DNA from: Nematopogon swammerdamellus
Taxonomy: Eukaryota > Arthropoda > Insecta > Lepidoptera > Adelidae
Reading direction: 5' to 3'
Length of the DNA: 64,000 nt
NCBI GenBank assembly: GCA_946902875.1
Contig: OX336349.1
Location: forward strand, 13,725,891 to 13,789,890
Position numbers and translations under genes: made by a program. This document shows, one piece after another, positions 1 through 10,951 of this stretch. The first letter of the stretch is position 1; each line of letters begins with the position of its first letter. The notes under the pieces are model-generated. The model saw only the letters and a program-made list of their open reading frames with translations, did no database searches and had not been told where the DNA came from.

Positions 1-21
1 CAAATTTTTTTTTTTTTTTTT

Positions 22-252
22 TATGTAATCCGGTATGGGTGGCAGAGTCAGAGGGGCCAAAGCACATGCTCTGACTAGCCAATATCACCTCCGAGAAGGT
101 AGGTGCCATACCGGAGACTTCCCTGGATTGTTGGCTATACTGGACTAGAGGAGAACTCAACCGAGGTTGCTATGCGGCCATCTTACATTCAGTACGGTGG
201 TACCAACCCAGTCGGCTACAATTTGAGCCTACCACCTAGTAAGGGGCAAGGG
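22..252 (-). mobile_element. SINE-B copy, 5'-truncated
   Basis: Read on the minus strand, this matches the body and tail of the complete SINE-B copies at 16333-16741 and 46846-47239, ending at the ATCCGGATTACATAAA-type tail; the + strand starts with a T-run, the complement of the A-rich tail. The tRNA-like head is missing. Confidence 0.8.
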
Positions 253-315
253 AATTGTATTTACTCCCGATTTTATGAGCGATTATTTTTGCTCTAAAAA
301 CGTACGAGTAGGTGC
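253..315 (+). repeat. Left copy of a ~60-bp direct repeat flanking a SINE-A
   Basis: Contains CTCCCGATTTTATGAGCGAT and CGTACGAGTAGGT. A near-identical copy lies at about 618-678, on the other side of the SINE-A copy. It is too long for an ordinary retroposon target duplication. Confidence 0.75.
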
Positions 316-608
316 ATCTCATCTCCACTCTCCCCGTGTATGTCGTAAAAGGCGACTAAGGGATATGACTCCCTTCTTATATTACTAGGTGGTAGGGTTT
401 AACCCGCCCGGGTTGGTGCCACCGCACTGAATGAAATGTCGGTCAAAACGGCTATGTAAATAGTTTGTGTTTTCCGACCAGTTCAGTGTAGCCGCCACGA
501 CCGAAGGGAAGCACTGACGTGGCACCAAGTTCATCCGGTGTTATGGGCTGACAGCACGGATGTTCTAGGTGATGTAGCCAAGCGTGACAGTTTCCATAAA
601 AAAAAAGT
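311..608 (+). mobile_element. SINE-A copy with the non-tRNA (H3) head
   Basis: Starts in the H3 head (ATGTCGTAAAAGGCGACTAA), passes through the shared central module (ACTAGGTGGTAGGG) and ends with CAGTTTCCATAAAAAAAAA. The tail matches the minus-strand copies near 7.2, 14.0, 18.3, 26.7, 33.6 and 59.2 kb. Confidence 0.8.
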
Positions 609-617
609 ACATACCTA

Positions 618-678
618 ATTGTATTTTCTCCCGATTTTATGAGCGATTATTTCTGCTCAAACGTACGAGTAGGTAGGC
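618..678 (+). repeat. Right copy of the ~60-bp direct repeat
   Basis: Matches 253-315 with few differences. No gene is seen from here to 954. Confidence 0.75.
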
Positions 679-960
679 ATCTTAAAGTTATAAATACGCA
701 GAACGGAGCCGAGCACAAAATCTAGTTAATAAATAAACAAGCAAACTAAAATTCCGGATCCATTATAAAAGCAGGCAGGCTTTATAATCCCCAGCTCAGT
801 CTACAAGGTTGGGTTAGACTAAGTTAATATTGAACTTTCTTAGTGTGTACATACGTTCTACGTACGAATATTAATCCTAGTTTTACTGAGGTAATTTTTT
901 AAACAGCTTTACAGACAACTAATTGATTTTTTACGGAATCCGGTATAGACTAGAGATCGT

Positions 961-1095
961 TTTTTATGTAATCCGGTTTGGGTGGCTAAATCGGAGGGGC
1001 CAAAGCACATGCTCCGACCAGCCAATATCACCTTCGAGAAGGTAGGTGCCATACCGGAAACTTCCCTGGATTGCTGGCTATACTGGACTAGAGAG
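961..1095 (-). mobile_element. SINE-B fragment (3' part)
   Basis: Minus-strand match to the tail half of SINE-B, preceded on + by a T-run. It abuts the tandem array that follows. Confidence 0.7.
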
Positions 1096-1120
1096 GAAAC
1101 CTCGGGAGAAACACAACATA

Positions 1121-1940
1121 GCATAGTAACCGTAACCGACAAGCATGTATGAAGAACACTATGAGTGTGGAAGAGGCGGGAAGGGTCGCCCTAGACGCTT
1201 CTACCTGGACCAGATCGGGGATGTGCTCAAAAAGGGTCAAGTGCGTAGTACCCGTAACCGACAAGCATGTATGAAGAACATTATGAGAGTGGAAGAGGCG
1301 GGAAAGGTCGCCCTAGACGCATGTACCTGGATCAGATCGGGCAAGTGCTCAAAAAGGGTCAAGTGCATAGTACCCGTAACCGACAAGCATGTATGAAGAA
1401 CATTATGAGAGTGGAGGAGGCGGGAAGGGTCGCCCTAGATGCATGTACCTGGATCAGATCGGGCATGTGCTCAAAAAGGGTCAAGTGCGTAGTACCCGTA
1501 ACCGACAAGCATGGATGAAGAACATTATGAGAGTGGAAGAGGCGGGAAGGCTCGCCCTAGATGCATGTACCTGGTCCAGATCGGGCATGTGCTCAAAAGG
1601 GGTCAAGTGCGTAGTACTCGTAACCGACAAGCATGGAAGAACATTATAAGAGTGGAAGAGGCGGGAAGGGTCGCCCTAGCTAGACGCATGTACCTGAATC
1701 AGATCGGGCATGTGCTCAAAAAGGGTCAAGTGCGTAGTACCCGTAACCGACAAGCATGTATGAAGAACATTATGAGAGTGGAAGAGGCGGGAAGGGTCGC
1801 CCTAGACGCACGTACCCGGACCAGATCGAGCATGTGCTCAAAAAGGGTCAAGTGCGTAGTACCCGTAACCGACGGGCATACATGAAGAACATTATGAGAG
1901 TGGAAGAGGCGGCAGAGGTGTGTCAGGACGTGGCGCGTTG
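1121..1940 (+). repeat. 122-bp minisatellite made from a LINE coding sequence (LINE-X)
   Basis: About 6.5 head-to-tail units of about 122 bp. Unit starts are visible where CAAGCATG recurs (about 1142, 1264, 1386, 1508). The repeated peptide has GRPRRMYLDQI and STRNRQACMKNI, typical of the region after reverse transcriptase in insect non-LTR retrotransposons. 122 is not a multiple of three, so each unit shifts frame and no long protein is made. The last unit runs on into the normal LINE 3' end (VCQD, then a stretch like SLPTPSG). Confidence 0.85.
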
Positions 1941-1995
1941 AAATCCATTGTCTCTGCCTACCCCATCGGGTAACAGGCGTGACGCTATTTTTGTA
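1914..1995 (+). mobile_element. 3' terminus of LINE-X
   Basis: Continues the last minisatellite unit through TGTCTCTGCCTACCCCAT to a TATG-rich tail. The same 3' end appears at 38210-38272 (+) and, inverted, near 20430 and 25740. Confidence 0.65.
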
Positions 1996-2009
1996 TGTGT
2001 AGATATAGA

Positions 2010-2115
2010 AATAGGTATATAAATTGCTTTATTGCTCCAACATTCAACAACAGTAATAAGTACATTAGAAAAATTACATAAGGTGCAAAGGTGGACTTAT
2101 CCCTTACAGTTATAT
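2010..2115 (-). mobile_element. LINE 3'-UTR tail fragment
   Basis: Carries TTTATTGCTC and GGTGCAAAGGTGGACTTA. The same pair of motifs in the same order occurs at 26085-26245 and 29736-29905, so this is a dispersed 3' end on the minus strand. Confidence 0.65.
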
Positions 2116-4101
2116 CTTACAGTTAAATAAAAAAAAAATCCATCTCCGCCGACTCCCCCACTGTACCCAAAACACGAGCTGCGTTGCCCCTTTGAATCTC
2201 CAGTCCTATTCGCTGGAGAAAAAAGATTTGGCGCGGCGGCGGTCGCCCGACTTTTCTATACGCCAAAGTTTTCCACGGCGAAGGCTTAAAACTCAAAGAA
2301 GCAACACAGGGTAGAATATTTGCTCTTCTTAAAATGTTGGGCCCCGAAAAATAAATACAAATAAATATACATACAATACATAACTACTTGTCAATAGTTG
2401 GCTGGCTATGCTAGATAAACCTATCACCTGGCATCTAGTAACGCTGGCAAAAGAATGAAGCTACAGTTTTAAGTGCTATTTTACAATGATTCAAGAGTAG
2501 GTACGTGTCAGCGTATAGACGCGAAATTTTTCAGAATACAATTCGAGCAAAGCCGCAGGTGAAATTTAGTTTCAAATATGCACGTAACAATTCGTACAGT
2601 CGTTTAAAATATGCGAAATAACGGCAGCGGTAGAGGTGCGGAGCGGTTGAGGGAGAATGGCTTGCCTGAATACAGGCTCACCAACGTCAATATTACTTTA
2701 CAGAAGAAATGAACAGGGTGGACCTGCCATTGTTATATGTATTATTGCATACAAATATACTTCCTCCCCGCAGAATGAATTGATGAGAATTTGATACTTT
2801 TATTATTATTTGATGTTATGTATCACACTCATACTCATAGCGCACACAAACATTTACATTAGTTTATCATAATGTAAATAAAGAAAAAATCGTAACGTGT
2901 CTATGTTTAAATGGAAAATTCGTATTTATTTTATTTCTTATTTCATTTTTAAACCAGTAGGTATGCAATTCGGTATGCAAAAAAAAGAGGAAAAAACGGA
3001 CCCATTATAGAATCACTTTTGTTACTGTCTGTCGGGCCGCCTGTCACAGCTTATTTTCTCCGAATCTACTGGACGAAAAAAGTTGAAATTTGGTACATAC
3101 ATAGAGTTTATATGTAGTTTATTTAGATGACCCGATCAGGACGTATAGCATAAATGACCGAATTAATATTTTGGGGGTTAAATTTAGGGGACAAATTAGC
3201 CATGTGACATTTAATTGGAAATGTTTTATTGCTTATTGAAATGGCTCATTATAATGAATACAAATATATATATAATCGTCAGAATTATCCATGGCAGCTA
3301 TCTCCTAATGGGCGTATCGCAGGTAATGTTAGGTCGCATGAAAGTAAATCACCAACCTCGTAATACAGTATGTAATCTGATTGAAAAAGGTACTTCACAA
3401 TATAAGGTAGGCACAAATCTCAGAGGGTAAGTTTTAATACGGAACGCAAGTGATTTCTACGTCCGTGCGTTGCGACCACTGGATACGAAATACGGCATCG
3501 TTTGTATGAGAACCGAGGTAGCCGCCAAAGGGGTGTGAAGTCTGAGGCGGGAGCGGCGCATGGAACGCCGTGATTGGCCGAGCGAGTAGGTAGCCACGTG
3601 ACGCCAGTCTTCCATACGTTTGAACGGGATTCATACAATAAGTCGCTCATTGTGTCGATTCGCGATGAAAAGATGAAACGGATTTAACAATATTTAACCC
3701 TTCTTTACATCAAGGGAATAATATAACTTTCTCTTAAATGAACAAAGGCAACGCCCCTTTCACAATTTTGCGAATTTGCAGATTTTCGCATAAACACGAT
3801 AATAGTTCTAAGTTCTGAGATACCTCGGATACTTTATTATAAATCTACATCAAATTTCCAAAACAATGATATGTAAGACCTCGTACATTGGTATTATCTT
3901 ATTGGAGTATTTGTTATTGGAATTTTCCAAAATTAAAAAAATCATGTTAGAAAGTCGAAAAGTTTTGTAACCAAAAAAAAAATTATTATATTATTAACAA
4001 CTATTTGCTAATTACTTAGCCAACGATATGACAAATTATATTGCAATATGACTTCGCGAAAAATTCGCGAAAATCTACCCTACCATAAAAAATTTATGAG
4101 T
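2116..4101. other. No gene seen
   Basis: AT-rich with scattered stops. 2990-3160 (ACCCATTATAG, CTGTCTGTCGGGCCG, TGTCACAGCTTATTTTCTCC) looks like a dispersed repeat, but I see no second copy here. Frames on both strands at 3420-3650 show no family motif. Confidence 0.5.
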
Positions 4102-4259
4102 ACCCACCTCGATATTTAATTTTTTTACGGTAAAATGAGGTTTTCCAGGCTTTGCCTTTTTTAACAAACTAACCAGCCATACCCACCTGGATATTTAATT
4201 TTTTTAGGGTAAAATGAGGTTTTCCAGGCTTTGCCTTTTTTAACAAACTAACCAGCCAT
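4102..4259 (+). repeat. 79-bp tandem duplication
   Basis: Two adjacent copies starting ACCCACCTCG (4102) and ACCCACCTGG (4181), both ending TAACCAGCCAT. Only a few bases differ. Confidence 0.9.
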
Positions 4260-4582
4260 GCAGCTAGAGCCTTATAAAATGTACCATGCGTCTCTCTGTC
4301 AGTTTGACGGTGTGAATTTGTTATATAAGGGTTAATAAAATAACAAATGAAAGGCTGTGTAGTCTGTAATAGAAACATATATTTGAAACAGAACAATAAT
4401 TTACTTAATTGTTTATTTATAGATCGGTATCTATATTAAAATTTTCATTTGGTAACTTTTGAACAATTGAATTAAATTTAAAAGCACAATTTACGACATT
4501 TACATTGTTACTGTTTACATTGTTGACATTTACATTGTTATTGTTGAACTAAAGAACTAAAGAACTAACATGTGTCTCGAGA
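4260..4582. other. No gene seen
   Basis: AT-rich, with a small cluster of TTTACATTG and AAAGAACTAA direct repeats at 4496-4570. Confidence 0.5.
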
Positions 4583-4998
4583 GATGGTCGCGCAACAGAT
4601 GGATAGATCTCACCGAGACCTAAAGTTTGAGTACCAACACGATGGGTCTAGCACCAGTGGTTCTCGAGTTATGACCAAAACAAAAGTTCATGTGACAGAT
4701 GGATAGATCTCACCGAGACCTGAAGTTTGAGTACCAACACGATGGGTCTAGCACCAGTGGTTCTCGGGTTATGACCAAAACAAAAGTTCATGTGACAGAT
4801 GGATAGATCTCACCGAGACCTGAAGTTTGAGTACCAACACGATGGGTCTAGCACCAGTGGTTCTCGAGTTATGACCAAAACAATAGTTAATGTGACAGAT
4901 GGATAGATCTCATCGAGACGTTCAGATTGAGTACCAACACGATGGGTCTAAGTCCAGTGGTTCTGTAGATATGACCAAAACTAATGATCACGTGACAG
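4583..4998 (+). repeat. 100-bp satellite, about 4 units
   Basis: GACAGATGGATAGATCTCAC recurs at a 100-bp step (about 4594, 4694, 4794, 4894). Each unit includes GAGTACCAACACGATGGGTC and TTATGACCAAAAC. The same family forms the large array at 56.96-59.1 kb. Confidence 0.95.
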
Positions 4999-5687
4999 AT
5001 GATAATTCCGACCCCTCACTCGCATGATCGCATCGCATTTCGCATTTAGATGCTAGCTAGCTAGCTAGCAGCGGAGCGCAGGCGCTATATAGCATTTAGC
5101 ATTTAGCAGTACCACAGATAAATAGCACATACTTCATTGCTTTGTGCGTTCCAAAACAAACGAACCAACAAAGTTTTACGAAGGAAACAGCAATGCTAAT
5201 TAAAATTAAATGTGATTATTGCTTAGCATTTAGCATTAATTTTTATTCATCAGGGCGCTTAGCAGTGCTAAATGCTAACGGGGTATTCATTATGAATTAA
5301 TTTTGTTAATGCTAAGCATAACAAGACTAATTTCCGGTAGACGCATGACCTAAAGAAATTAATTCCTTTAGAGTCGCTCAAAAGTAAAAACCGGTAGGTA
5401 CTGGTTGAATGAAAAAAGCGCGATAAACGAATATTGAACGAGGAAACCTGCTGAGGTTGACTAGAAGAAATGTCCTTTGGCAATAAGGCAGAATGCATGA
5501 AATATCTGTATACATTTAACATACATATTAATCAATAAACAAAAAAAATTACAAGAGCTAACTGCATCCAACACGATAGTCGACCTATGGTGGGTAAGCA
5601 GAAAAGAGCTCTCCATACATATTTACGCCGATGTTTGTTACTGAAATTCAAGCGAAAAATGCTATCAAATTGAATGAAAGTACTTAC
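4999..5687. other. No gene seen; AGCATTTAGCA-rich
   Basis: Contains (GCTA)n at about 5051-5070 and several TAGCATTTAGCA or TTAGCATT repeats. The minus frame at 5268-5522 has no recognisable motif. A possible acceptor at 5641 would give NKHRRKYVWRALF in frame with the THAP exon, but the implied intron of about 47 bp is unusually short. Confidence 0.4.
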
Positions 5688-5767
5688 TCGTGAAAGGTGA
5701 CTCCATCTGTGTTCAAGTTTGAATTTTTCGACGACTTTTTGCACCAAAGCACTGCACAATGAGGCAT
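5688..5767 (-). CDS. THAP zinc-finger N-terminal exon (partial)
   Basis: The minus-strand ATG (5765-5767) opens a 26-codon stretch beginning MPHCAVLWCKKSS and ending GVTFH, followed by the donor GA|GTAAGTA at 5688/5687 (phase 2). C-x4-C near the N-terminus followed by FH about 20 residues later is the first half of a THAP domain, a DNA-binding C2CH finger of host transcription factors and of P-element-like transposases. The second half (W, C-x2-H) should be in a later exon to the left and is not identified. A GC-rich block lies directly upstream. It could be a host gene or a transposase remnant. The start, the spacing and the donor are seen directly; the family call is recognition from half a domain. 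Confidence 0.6.
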
Positions 5768-6060
5768 TTTGTGACAGACGCGCACGTTCGCTCCGCCTGA
5801 GCGGCGGACGGAGACTAAGATCGGTCGCCAGCGCTATACTGACGCGCTGGCGCGTGTGCGCCGACGCGCGGCTACCCCTGTCCTCCTATGTATAGCGCCT
5901 CCAGTGTTGCGACAGCCACCAATGTCACTGTCAGGTCAGGCAGGACGGTCGCCTCCCCGCTGCGCCGCCGTAGACTCCAGCCAGCACCGCTACGTGGCGC
6001 TTGCGTTCCAATCCGAGTGATTCTATCGAGCACCACTAGATGGCGCGCATCCCGATCCGA
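5768..6060 (-). promoter_or_regulatory. CpG-rich block upstream of THAP exon
   Basis: Dense CG dinucleotides (for example GACGCGCTGGCGCG) in otherwise AT-rich DNA, immediately 5' of the minus-strand THAP ATG. Reading it as promoter and 5' UTR is inference. Opposed frames at 5872-6085 look like chance in GC-rich DNA. Confidence 0.4.
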
Positions 6061-6735
6061 CATTATATATATATTTTTTTTATAATTTCATATGCATAGT
6101 TTAAAAGAACATATAAGAAAATATACGAAAATCGAGTATGAACGTTACCTTCGAAATTACTGATTCTAAAATTTTCAAAAAAAATTTGATAGGGGCTCTC
6201 TTATAGTTTACAGGAAAACCTACGAAAACGAATTAATCGAAAATTCTAAGTCTCACGGAAATCGAAATCCGTACCGGAACCCTCTTCACGCGAGTTCAAC
6301 TCGCACTTAGTACGCTACTTAGTATGCATATTAATTGGGTTAGTGGTCGGTGTGCATACCTTTAAAATTATTTTTCACTTGCCCGATGTGTCGACGCTTT
6401 TGCTATTCTTTCAAATTCTTTGGACCGCAGCAACTTTACCCACATGTAGCGAAAAGCTCATAATTTCCCCAGAGAGACGACGAATTGTGCTAATGAGTAC
6501 GAGGTTAGAATGGTATTAGTTAAATGCAAGCCGTAAGCCGTTTGTTTTCATAATACACATACACATACTAGCATACAATACTGCGTTTTTTCAAAACCTC
6601 GGGGAGATGGTGAGTTTCAACATTATTTCGTATCTATCAATTGAATTTCACCACCTCCGGTTAAATATCGGTTTAAATTTATTCGTCGGTTAAAGCGTCA
6701 TTTCTCATACAGTTAGACACCAGTTAATAACCGGA
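6061..6735. other. No gene seen
   Basis: AT-rich sequence. 6280-6320 has an AACCCTCTTCACGCGAGTTC stretch that may be an old element P end. Confidence 0.4.
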
Positions 6736-6915
6736 CACATTTTAACCGAAGGTGGTGAAAAAGAGCAAACGAGTCGTACAGTGGCGGCCCTGGATATGGA
6801 AACGGAGTGTGGGAAGACCATCCGCCAGGTGGGACGCCGACAATAAGTACGTCGGAGGCCGGGAGGACTGGAGAAAATTTGGAGAGGTGTATGTCCAGCA
6901 GTGAACACATAGTAA
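6736..6915 (+). pseudogene. LINE-Z 3' coding relic
   Basis: Matches, in opposite orientation, the minus-strand relic at 47484-47705, whose frame has GRPPARW: here TGTGGGAAGACCATCCGCC, then GGAGGCCGGGAGGACTGGAG and GTATGTCCAGCAGTGAACAC. Frames are broken. This is the C-terminal tail of a non-LTR retrotransposon ORF2. Confidence 0.7.
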
Positions 6916-7216
6916 ACGTTGACTGACTGGGGGAATAGAACCTCGCAGTGTTTTCGTGTTATGTACATTTACTTCCAGTGATTTTCTAAACCGATTCCCT
7001 AGACAGACTCCTATAAATGCTGGTAGGTAATGCTTTCCCTTTCATTTCTTCTTTCGTTGTGTGCTCTGATACAAATAACGAAATATATTCAGGAGCAGTA
7101 GCGCCCGAAAACGAAACGATGCCGACTCGGTATTTCAATGGCTGTGTACTCAAAGAGTTATAGGTGTAGAATTGTTATAGTCATACATAGCATTTATACA
7201 GATTCCTTCTTTTTTA

Positions 7217-7605
7217 AATTTATTTTTTTATTGATACTGACACGGTTGGCTACATGACCTACAACATCCATGATATTAATAACACCGGGTGAACTAGGTG
7301 CCATGTCAGTGCTTTCCTTCATTTCTAGTCGGCTACACTGAACTGGGAGGAAAAGATGAACTATTTACATAGCCGTTTCGACAGACGTTTCGTTCAGTGC
7401 GGTGGTACCAACCCGGCCGGGATAAACCCTACCACCTAGTAAGGTAAGAAGGGAAGGGACCTACAGTTTAACTTGGAATCCGAATCACGGTCAGCCTCCA
7501 ACGGTCGAGCGGTCACCCATCCAAGTACTCGTACTGACCGCGCCCAGGGTTGCTTAATAACAGTCGACCAACCCCACCACTGAGCTACCGAGGCTGACGA
7601 AAGAA
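7217..7605 (-). mobile_element. SINE-A copy with composite 5S/tRNA-like head
   Basis: Minus strand: GTCAGCCTCGGTAGCTCAGT (A-box-like), then a 5S-like core (AAGCAACCCTGGGCGCGGTC and ACTTGGATGGGTGACCGC), GGAGGCTGAC, B-box-like GATTCGGATTCC, central module, and tail GTATCAATAAAAAAAT. Confidence 0.85.
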
Positions 7606-9045
7606 GAAGAAAGAAAGATATGATTTATTCGTCACAAAATTATGCACAAAACAATTTAACTAAATATAAATAAAAATACATATGGCGAAAAGGGGCTAAC
7701 TTAGCCCACAACCTGTGCGACGATGGTGTATGTGTGTGAGTGAATGTAGAATGTGTGAGGGTGAGTGAGTGTGGGTGTCGTCTGTAATATGTGCCCGAAC
7801 CTTTGAGCGGGTAGCACCTATAATTTTCTAGTGCAGGAGGCTTGTTATAATTTCACTATATGATTTTATGTGTTATTAACTATTTTCATTTTCATTTCAT
7901 TTAATATTTTGTGCTGGTACGGAGCTCTCGGTGCGCGAATCCCACTCGCACTTGGCGGCTTTTTTGTAAGGCTGCATATATTCATACGGGTACCGTACAA
8001 ATAATTTATTATTATTTATATCCAGTATCCGGACAATTAATCATAAATTAATTGTCCAGATAGCCGGACAATTAATTAATTATACATTATTTATCCAGTA
8101 CCCGTATAAACAGTCACTGCGTTTTTGTAACAAATTTTAAGAAGGCGACTTTCCTTCGTCCTCAATAATCCATAAATCCGCACCATTTACGTAAGGCGAG
8201 CGCGTTGATATTGATTCGCGAATCAACAAGTGCGGCAGAGATAGACAATATTTTGCTATTACGTCTATTTATATTGAATTTTATTAGTTCTCGCCTCCAT
8301 CATCGGTTGATGGCTCTTCTATTCTATTGAATTCTTTGGACATTTACCGTTCCATTTAGTCAGCAAGAATTTCCCTAAAGCTATGATTCCTCACTGGCGA
8401 ATTCTATTTTCTTCGTTCACACGTCTCGTATCTGGGAACGAATTACGAGAGCTCTGTTACACACACACTATGCGCTAGAGAGTGTCTCATGTCATGTATA
8501 TTTTTAGGGGAAATTTACGATGCAAATGCGCCATGAGAAGGTTGTGGGATAATAGTGAGTTCGCAGCCTTACGACGTGATGGGGGCGGGGAGGGGGTTGG
8601 AGAACTGAAAGTGGGAGAAAATGTGATGTTTTCAGAGGAAAATTGTTGATTCATTTTAGGTTTGTTTTAAAATGATAGGCAGTGGAAAATGTCTTCAAAA
8701 GGTTGCCTCTTTAAGAGTTTTATTAAAAGTCTTTCTGGTAACAATATGGATGTATATATATAAATACGAGTAGAGATAGCTCTATGGTGCTGAGGCCACT
8801 GATTTCCTGCAGAATAATATTTGTACCTGTCTTCAGTTATTGTTCATTTGAAATGTGTGTATTGTGTAAATATTGTGTTTAAAAGTAAATTATAATATTT
8901 TATTGTATTCCATTCTATTCTATATAGTTACCTACATATTGTGGTTTGTATGTATATTAAGTTTTAGATTATCTAAGGAACATTCTATGTATTATTATAT
9001 TGATGTTTCGTTTGATATTTCATTACTACTTTTTAAGTAGCACAT
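7606..9045. other. No gene seen
   Basis: Contains a GTGTGTGAGTGAATG-type low-complexity stretch (7720-7780), CGGTGCGCGAATCCCACTCG at 7930-7950 (likely element P end), and short inverted ATTAATTGTCC/GGACAATTAAT motifs at 8028-8090. Confidence 0.5.
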
Positions 9046-9396
9046 TTTTAGGGTTCCATATACGTCGTACGGGACCCTATTACTAAGCCTACGCCGTCTG
9101 TGTCTGTCTGTCTGTCCGAGGGATGTATCTCTTGAATCCTAATAGGTAGCCCGTTGAAATTTTCACAGAATATGTGTTATTATGGCCGATATAACAACAA
9201 ATAATAAAAATAAAAAAAAAGTAAAAAATTCACGGGGGTCCCTATAGAAGAAACTAAAAAGTGTATGCGCGCCATCTACCGAAAAGAGTATGAAGCATTT
9301 TAACTAATACATAGATGGCGTGAGTGGCGCTGACCATGACATGGCGATACGGAACCCTCGGTGCGCGAGTTCGACTCGCACTTGGCCGTTTTTTTT
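9046..9396 (+). mobile_element. Element P copy
   Basis: Opens with TTTTTAGGGTTCCATA, continues through GTCTGTCTGTCTGTCCGAG and CCCGTTGAAATTTTCACAGA, and ends ATACGGAACCCTCGG then GCGCGAGTTCGACTCGCACT. The two ends are inverted copies of AGGGTTCCGTA, and the last part can form a GTGCGAG/CTCGCAC hairpin. The class is not settled. Confidence 0.85.
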
Positions 9397-10270
9397 ATAC
9401 GAACCTCCACCTTTGCCACCATTCCTCTAAGTTCATAGATGGCAAACATGCCCATGGACATTCGGTGATACACAAATTTATAATAATGAATTTTATTTTC
9501 TTGCTGAAGATGAACTGCAATAATAGTAACACACACATTGTAAACAAGCTATCAAGTTTAAGTGACGTAGTGTTGTGGCTAAAAGCGTCTAGGCAAAATG
9601 AAATCCTTTGATGTTTGCGCCTGCCCATTACCGTGACGTTGACTTAGGAGCCCTATATGGCGTCGTTAATCCACGTCAGTACATTTAACGGTAATGGCTG
9701 CTCATTTAGCATTTTACACGGCGTTTAAATTCTCCAACAATCCCATTTAGAGATAGGACCGTATGGAAAATCTCAGCGAGGGACGAAACACTTTGTTACA
9801 AGCGAATATGTTGTGTTCAAAAATGTGTTGCGCTTTTTTTCATTATCTACGTAGGATATAAGGAATTTCTTTGTCACTTTATTTAAGTTCCAGAAAATAT
9901 CTAGTCAAATTTTGAATACATTCGACATTTCTCTTTGAATTGACATCATTTCTTTCTACAAAAGCCCCTAAAGCCCCCAAGGCTTTGGTCGCTTTTCAAC
10001 CACGATCGATCAGTCTGTTTGTTACCCTTTAATACTTTTCTGGGTGTATCTGGGTCACCTATCAACATGATATTTTACGTAAAATACACAACCAAAGGGA
10101 GCACTGATATGACACCTAGTAGTTTACTAAGGTGCTGTAGGCTTACATCACGGATGTTTTAGATGATGTAGCCAAGGGTAGGGGTAGCCTTCATTTCGTT
10201 CTACTTTATTTTACGTGAGCGAAGACGCGAATAAATGTTAATAACAATGAAAAATAAAGTGAAGACTCAC
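9397..10270. other. Presumed Shaw 3' intron; one SINE-A relic
   Basis: No exon is recognised, including the expected PVP-motif exon of the channel. 10088-10178 (+) is a degenerate SINE-A tail (GGGAGCACTGA, CATCACGGATGTTTTAGATG). The + frame at 9324-9611 lacks any motif. Confidence 0.5.
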
Positions 10271-10951
10271 CCCAGCCAGCGCGCAGAGAGCACCGACGAA
10301 CATTCCAACGTACGTCTTGGGTGCCATGTCGCCATACCCAACCGTAGTCATGGTGACCAGCGCCCACCACAACCCCAACGGGATGCTGTTGAAGTCGTTG
10401 TGAGGATTCGTCTGTATCCTCTCCGCGTAGTACACCAGGCTCGCGAATATCACGATACCCAGCACTAGGAAAAACACCAATAGCGTCAGCTCCTTCGCCG
10501 ACGCTCTGAATGTCTGTATCAATATCTTCAACCCCGAAGAGTGCCTCGTAAGCTTAAATAGCCTCATAATCCTAATGATGGAGAAGAATTCCAAGATGTC
10601 TGCGTTCTCGACGTGCGAGGCGTACTTCTGAAGGATGAGATCGATGTAGAAGCTTAGCGTAGCGATGTAGTCGATTACGTTGACGGACGATTTGATGAAT
10701 TCACACTTGTTAGGCGAGGAGATGAAACGAACGAGGATTTCTAGTGTGAACCAGGCGTTGCAGACGCACTCGATGTAGAAGAAGGCGACGTGTGCATTCG
10801 TCTGGACCTTGTCGAGTGCCCAGCCTGTCGTCCTGTTGGCCGTCGTGACGTTGTAGTTACGGATGACGGGGACACGCATGTCGGGATGCGTTTTGAGGCA
10901 GAACGACAAGATGGAGACGCAGATGAAGAACACAGATATCACACCAATCAC
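10271..10951 (-). CDS. Shaw: Shaw potassium channel, S1-S6 exon
   Basis: This 681-bp exon gives 227 codons with phase 0 at both ends. The acceptor is TTTGTTTCAG|GTG at 10952/10951 and the donor is GGG|GTGAGT at 10271/10270. It encodes most of the pore-forming subunit of a Shaw (Kv3-type) voltage-gated potassium channel: S1 ([17 protein letters not shown], 1-17), S2 ([17 protein letters not shown]), S3 ([16 protein letters not shown]), S4 with spaced basic residues ([20 protein letters not shown]), S5 ([20 protein letters not shown]), pore helix and selectivity filter TVGYGD, and the first part of S6 ([11 protein letters not shown]). The frame is intact. S6 would continue in the next exon (PVP), which is not found to the left in this window. 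The channel sits in the plasma membrane as a tetramer. The frames open on the + strand over this exon are shadows. Confidence 0.97.

Noticed and set aside
1145..1941. Chain of 60-124-codon frames resembling a repeated protein
   Set aside because: The 122-bp period shifts the frame every unit; the frames are by-products of a LINE-derived minisatellite.
5641..5687. Possible second THAP exon after a 47-bp intron
   Set aside because: The intron would be unusually short and the expected FP and C-x2-H residues are not clear.
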